Positions 16,155 to 18,638 of a stretch of 18,638 bases of DNA are shown here, one piece after another. Within the stretch, counting starts at the first letter, position 1. Each line of letters begins with the position of its first letter. This DNA is from Verrucomicrobiota bacterium (GTDB taxonomy: Bacteria; Verrucomicrobiota; Verrucomicrobiia; Limisphaerales; AV2), in contig QHPW01000346.1 in the NCBI GenBank assembly GCA_003219675.1, forward strand, positions 1 through 18,638, in the 5' to 3' direction. The notes beneath the pieces were generated by a model. It did no database searches. It was not told where the DNA came from and saw only the letters and a list, made by a program, of their open reading frames with translations. Made by a program: the position numbers and the translations under genes.

Positions 16155-16583
16155 ATGAGAATTCAGTTCGACGGGATGAGCCAGGCAAAAACAGAAGGTG
16201 CTCCTGCGCCCGCGGCAACAACCGCGCAAGTCTATGTCGTGGATGACGAACCGATGGTCGGCGACGTAGTCCAGGCCATCCTGAGAATGGGCGGTTATGA
16301 AACCGTTTTCTTCAACGACCCCTATGCCGCGTTCAAAGCCTTCAATGAGGCGAATCCGAAACCGACGCTGCTGTTGACTGATTTTCAAATGCCTCAAATG
16401 ACTGGACGGGAACTGATTCAGCACTGCAAAAAGGCCCACCCCGCCTTGAAGACCATCCTTTACAGCGGCAACGTGCAGGAGGACACGGTCGCGTTCTACC
16501 CCGCCAGACCCGATCGCTTTTTGCGAAAACCGTTCAGTCCAAAGACGCTGATCGACATGGTGCAGGCCGTCCTCTCAGAATAG
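16155..16583 (+). CDS. Stand-alone response-regulator receiver protein
   Basis: About 142 residues with a single CheY-like receiver domain and no output domain. The key residues are present: acidic pair in YVVDDEPM, phospho-acceptor Asp in LLLTDFQMPQMTG, Ser in ILYSGN and Lys in FLRKPF. It probably relays phosphate from a histidine kinase encoded elsewhere; none is in the window. The first 25 or so residues are a low-complexity Ala/Pro tail (APAPAATTAQ). The start is uncertain: ATG 16155, ATG 16176 (MSQAKTEG) and TTG 16134 (with GAGGA upstream) are all possible and do not affect the domain. It is divergent from the DUF4912 gene. A 5-bp inverted repeat at 16583-16596 overlaps the stop codon but has no T run. 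Confidence 0.88.
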   Translation: MRIQFDGMSQAKTEGAPAPAATTAQVYVVDDEPMVGDVVQAILRMGGYETVFFNDPYAAFKAFNEANPKPTLLLTDFQMPQMTGRELIQHCKKAHPALKTILYSGNVQEDTVAFYPARPDRFLRKPFSPKTLIDMVQAVLSE

Positions 16584-16597
16584 CCCGATCGCGGGCC

Positions 16598-16684
16598 GTG
16601 TTCTAATTTGCTTGACGTGGGTGCGCCGCTGCCGCGGCGCACCGCGGTGCCGCAGCACCGCCGCCACCAAATGAGGGACACTAC
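16598..16684. repeat. Palindromic repeat element, copy 2 (double hairpin)
   Basis: The ends are GTGTTCTAATTTG on the left and CAAATGAGGGACACTAC on the right, an imperfect terminal inverted repeat. Inside are two perfect hairpins: TGCGCCGC/GCGGCGCA at 16622-16641 (loop TGCC) and GCGGTGC/GCACCGC at 16644-16661 (loop CGCA). The reverse complement aligns closely with 18558-18638. It sits between the receiver gene and the DsrE-like operon. Confidence 0.8.
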
Positions 16685-16734
16685 CCGATCACGCTGCGGT
16701 TTGACACCGGCTTTCGTCTTGCCTACCCTGCGGC

Positions 16735-17052
16735 ATGCCGTTGCGCGGGAAGAAACTTGGGCTGCTGATTTCCGTTCCACCCGACCACACCAACTTCAAT
16801 CACGGCGTTCGGCTCGCGGAAACGGCCCTCGCGGAGGGCGTGGGTGTTTACCTCTACTGCATCGACGAGGCGGTGAAGGGAGTCAGTGACCCGCGCTTGC
16901 AAAGGCTTAAAATGGCCGGTCTCAAACTGTTCGCCTGCGCGTACAGCGCGCGGCGCCGCAACCTCCCGATGGGCGAACATGCCGCCTTCGGCGGCCTGAT
17001 CATCGTGAACGATCTGATCGCGGGCACGGATCGCTTCGTGAGTTTCAATTGA
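16735..17052 (+). CDS. DsrE/TusD-like sulfur-relay protein, first gene of trio
   Basis: A 105-residue protein resembling the DsrE/TusD family: N-terminal beta strand (LGLLISVPPDHTNFNHGVRL), a helix with AETALAEGVGVYLYCIDEAV, and LKMAGLKLFACAYSARRRNL. Cys68 in that last segment falls where DsrE/TusD proteins carry their sulfur-accepting cysteine (compare C-x-A-A-x-R-R-G). Members accept persulfide sulfur for tRNA thiolation or for dissimilatory sulfur metabolism; no dsrAB or tusA is nearby, so the pathway is open. The ATG at 16735 has no clear Shine-Dalgarno sequence but gives the usual N-terminus. The next gene starts 31 bp downstream. Confidence 0.75.
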   Translation: MPLRGKKLGLLISVPPDHTNFNHGVRLAETALAEGVGVYLYCIDEAVKGVSDPRLQRLKMAGLKLFACAYSARRRNLPMGEHAAFGGLIIVNDLIAGTDRFVSFN

Positions 17053-17083
17053 TCGGCGCGCGGCGACACATCATTCATAGGTG

Positions 17084-17434
17084 ATGAACCCCGGCGTGCT
17101 CTTCCTCATTACAACCGATCCGCGAACCAGCCCGCGGCCGGCCGAAGCCGTCCGCATCGCGGCAGGCCTGGCCGCCTGGAGGAAGCTGACCGTCACAGTC
17201 TGCCTGCGCGAGCCCGCCGTCCTTGCGCTGAGCGAGTTCCCGGAGGAACTCACAGACGGCGACAATTTCAGCCGTTACCTGCCGCTGGTGACGGAGTCCG
17301 GGGGGAGGATCTGCGCGCAACGCAACGCCCCGTTGTTGCGTGTCATAGGGCAAGCAGCCGTTCCCTATCGCGAAATCAACGACGAGGAACTGGCAACACT
17401 GGTGTCGGAGACCGATTACCTCATCCGCTTTTGA
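17084..17434 (+). CDS. DsrE/F-like small protein, second gene of trio
   Basis: A 116-residue protein with an alternating strand/helix pattern like the DsrE/F fold (VLFLITTDP, AAGLAAWRKLTVTVCLREPAV, RYLPLVTESGGRICAQ, ETDYLIRF). Cys in GGRICAQ is a candidate for the family's sulfur-binding position. Assignment rests partly on its place between two similar small genes. GTG 17081 is directly next to ATG 17084, so the start may be either; AGGTG abuts the ATG. It ends one base before the third gene, which implies co-transcription and perhaps translational coupling. Confidence 0.65.
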   Translation: MNPGVLFLITTDPRTSPRPAEAVRIAAGLAAWRKLTVTVCLREPAVLALSEFPEELTDGDNFSRYLPLVTESGGRICAQRNAPLLRVIGQAAVPYREINDEELATLVSETDYLIRF

Positions 17435-17435
17435 C

Positions 17436-17615
17436 ATGCGCGAGGTCCTCCACATCGTCACTAAACCGAACGACGTGTTGACGGCCGGAATGATCGCGAC
17501 TCAGCAGAAGCAGCCGGACACGCAGGTGACGATCATGGACCTGACGGTGGCGGAACCGGACTACACGAGATTGCTGGAAGCAATCTTCGCGGCTGATTCG
17601 GTTGCGGTCTGGTAA
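17436..17615 (+). CDS. 59-residue DsrH/TusB-like protein, third gene of trio
   Basis: The frame runs ATG 17436 to TAA 17613-17615 and begins MREVLHIVTKPNDVLTAGMI, then TQVTIMDLTVAEPDYTRLLE, ending IFAADSVAVW. The start VLHIVTKP resembles DsrH/TusB proteins (which typically begin with LHTV-K), and the strand-helix-strand pattern fits a minimal DsrE-superfamily fold, but at 59 residues it is shorter than usual TusB (about 95). Its stop is one base from the pyrF stop on the other strand. One-base spacing from the preceding gene supports it as the last gene of a three-gene operon. TusB-like is an inference from position and fold pattern. Confidence 0.65.
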   Translation: MREVLHIVTKPNDVLTAGMIATQQKQPDTQVTIMDLTVAEPDYTRLLEAIFAADSVAVW

Positions 17616-17616
17616 A

Positions 17617-18327
17617 TCAAGGTTCGTTGAGCGACGCCAGGATTTTTCCCGCGGCGGCGCGCGGGTGTTCCGCCGCCCAGATCGGCCTGCCAATCACCAG
17701 CCAATTCGCGCCGGCATCAATGGCTTCCTTCGGCGACAGAGTTCGCTTTTGGTCGTCCTTCTTCGCCTCGGGCCCGCGAATGCCCGGCGTGACAAGCTGC
17801 GTATCCGAAGGAATGATTTGTCGCAACAGCGCAATTTCCAGCGGCGAGCAAACCAGCCCGCGCAGGCCGCACTTCACCGCGAGTGAGGCCAGCCGTTCGA
17901 CTTGCCGCCCCACATCCGGTTCCACGCCGATTTCGCTCAGTCCGGCGTTGTCGAGGTTGGTCAGCACGGTGACGCCAAGCACCAGCGGCGGCCGGCGCCC
18001 GAGTTTGCGGCCGCATTCCTGAGCGGCCTGCTCGGCGGCGCGCAGCATTTCGCCGCCGCCGCTGGCGTGGACGGTGAGCATTTGCACATCCAGCTGCGAC
18101 GCAGCCTCGACCGCCCTTGCGACCGTGTTTGGGATGTCGTGAAATTTCAAGTCAAGGAAAACCGACGCGCCACTGGATTGGATGCGCCGCACTCCTTCCG
18201 GCCCGGCGCTGACGAACAGTTCCTTGCCCACCTTGAACGCACCGACGACGGGCGCGAGTTCTTCAACCAGTTTCAGCGCCGCCTCCAAAGTCGGCACGTC
18301 GAGCGCGACAATAAGCGGGTTGTGCAT
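17617..18327 (-). CDS. pyrF: Orotidine 5'-phosphate decarboxylase
   Basis: PyrF converts orotidine monophosphate to UMP, the last step of de novo pyrimidine synthesis. The protein is 236 residues, the usual length. The catalytic D-x-K-x-x-D motif is present as Asp59, Lys61 and Asp64 in FLDLKFHDIPNT. Also present are Asp10 (VALD) and Lys32 (AFKVGKELF), LTVHASGG, LGVTVLTN, LVTPGIRGPEAK and the phosphate-binding WLVIGRPIW. ATG 18327 was chosen because MHNPLIVALDVPT matches the family start; the frame open to 18447 has unrelated sequence. No Shine-Dalgarno is obvious. The gene is convergent with the DsrE-like operon, with no room for a terminator between them. Confidence 0.95.
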   Translation of the reverse strand: MHNPLIVALDVPTLEAALKLVEELAPVVGAFKVGKELFVSAGPEGVRRIQSSGASVFLDLKFHDIPNTVARAVEAASQLDVQMLTVHASGGGEMLRAAEQAAQECGRKLGRRPPLVLGVTVLTNLDNAGLSEIGVEPDVGRQVERLASLAVKCGLRGLVCSPLEIALLRQIIPSDTQLVTPGIRGPEAKKDDQKRTLSPKEAIDAGANWLVIGRPIWAAEHPRAAAGKILASLNEP

Positions 18328-18489
18328 GGCGCAATGATTTAGCCACGGGTGAACCTGGGATGGAACAATGAATTTGCCGCGCAACGGCGGCCACGGCAGT
18401 GTTCTGGTTTCGAGGCCGTGCTGCCGCGCCGCCGCGCGCCCGGGCAACCGCGGCCCCCGCAGAATCCGACCCAGGCCGCGGACACAGGC

Positions 18490-18550
18490 AGTGTCATGAT
18501 TTGCTGTAATGGCGGTCGATGGCCGCCGCTACAATTTGAATCAGGACAGT
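18490..18550. repeat. Palindromic repeat element, copy 3
   Basis: Same type as copy 1: left end AGTGTCATGATTTGCTGTA, right end CTACAATTTGAATCAGGACA then GT, with an inner stem (GGCGGTC/GGCCGCC, imperfect) and a short loop. It lies upstream of pyrF, 162 bp beyond its start, and abuts copy 4 with 7 bp between them. Confidence 0.75.
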
Positions 18551-18557
18551 CCCCCGG

Positions 18558-18638
18558 TAGTATCCTGATTTGGTGGCGGCGGTGCTGCGGCACCGCCGCT
18601 GCGCCGCGGCAGCGGCGCACCCACCTTAAGCAGATCAG
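18558..18638. repeat. Palindromic repeat element, copy 4 (double hairpin, cut by window edge)
   Basis: The left end is GTAGTATCCTGATTTGGTGG. It holds a perfect 10-bp stem GCGGCGGTGC/GCACCGCCGC (18576-18585, 18590-18599; loop TGCG) followed by an 8-bp stem TGCGCCGC/GCGGCGCA (18600-18607, 18612-18619; loop GGCA). The order matches the reverse complement of copy 2. The sequence ends CAGATCAG at the window edge, where the right terminal repeat (expected GACACT) should follow. Confidence 0.75.

Noticed and set aside
16583..16597. Intrinsic terminator after the receiver gene
   Set aside because: The stem is only 5 bp and no T run follows.
18328..18501. Upstream extension of pyrF to 18447, and a 44-codon plus frame at 18367-18501
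   Set aside because: The extension does not match PyrF, and the small frame is Arg/Pro-rich with no support.

Overview
The window looks like a chromosomal segment of a soil or freshwater type Verrucomicrobiota bacterium (Limisphaerales/Pedosphaera-like). That placement is an inference from gene content: large secreted FG-GAP and RCC1-like propeller proteins with the short C-terminal beta-sandwich common in this phylum, a pseudopilin-like 'CxxNLKQ...YATDN' protein, a DUF4912 gene beside a GH57 branching enzyme, and high GC. No rRNA, tRNA, CRISPR array, transposase or phage gene is visible.

Layout. 3-722 (+): 3' end of ligA (NAD-dependent DNA ligase), entering from the left edge. 989-2761 (-): exported protein with an internal pilin-like segment. 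2824-2916: palindromic repeat element. 2923-5751 (-): polA, with an intact 5' nuclease and polymerase but a degenerate proofreading site. 5947-7992 (-): exported 14-blade RCC1/BLIP-II-like protein. 8240-12646 (-): 1468-residue exported protein built from a twice-repeated module (two Ig-like domains, a seven-repeat FG-GAP propeller and an FN3-like domain). 12853-14427 (-): GH57 alpha-glucan branching enzyme. 14710-16012 (-): DUF4912 gene split by a one-base frameshift. 16155-16583 (+): stand-alone response-regulator receiver. 16735-17615 (+): three-gene DsrE/TusBCD-like operon ending in a 59-residue gene. 17617-18327 (-): pyrF, convergent with that operon with one base between the stop codons. 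18490-18638: two more palindromic elements, the last cut by the window edge.

How the genes relate. ligA, polA and pyrF are housekeeping genes. The GH57 and DUF4912 genes probably belong to glycogen or alpha-glucan metabolism. The DsrE-like trio is probably a small sulfur-relay complex. The two giant secreted-protein genes lie head to tail and share an almost identical leader of about 130 bp: two copies of a TGTGC...GCACA inverted repeat spaced exactly 32 bp apart, followed by a conserved stretch running into the ATG. This is the best candidate for an undescribed regulatory system here. The other notable structure is a family of four palindromic elements with AGTGTCCTGATTTG-like terminal inverted repeats.
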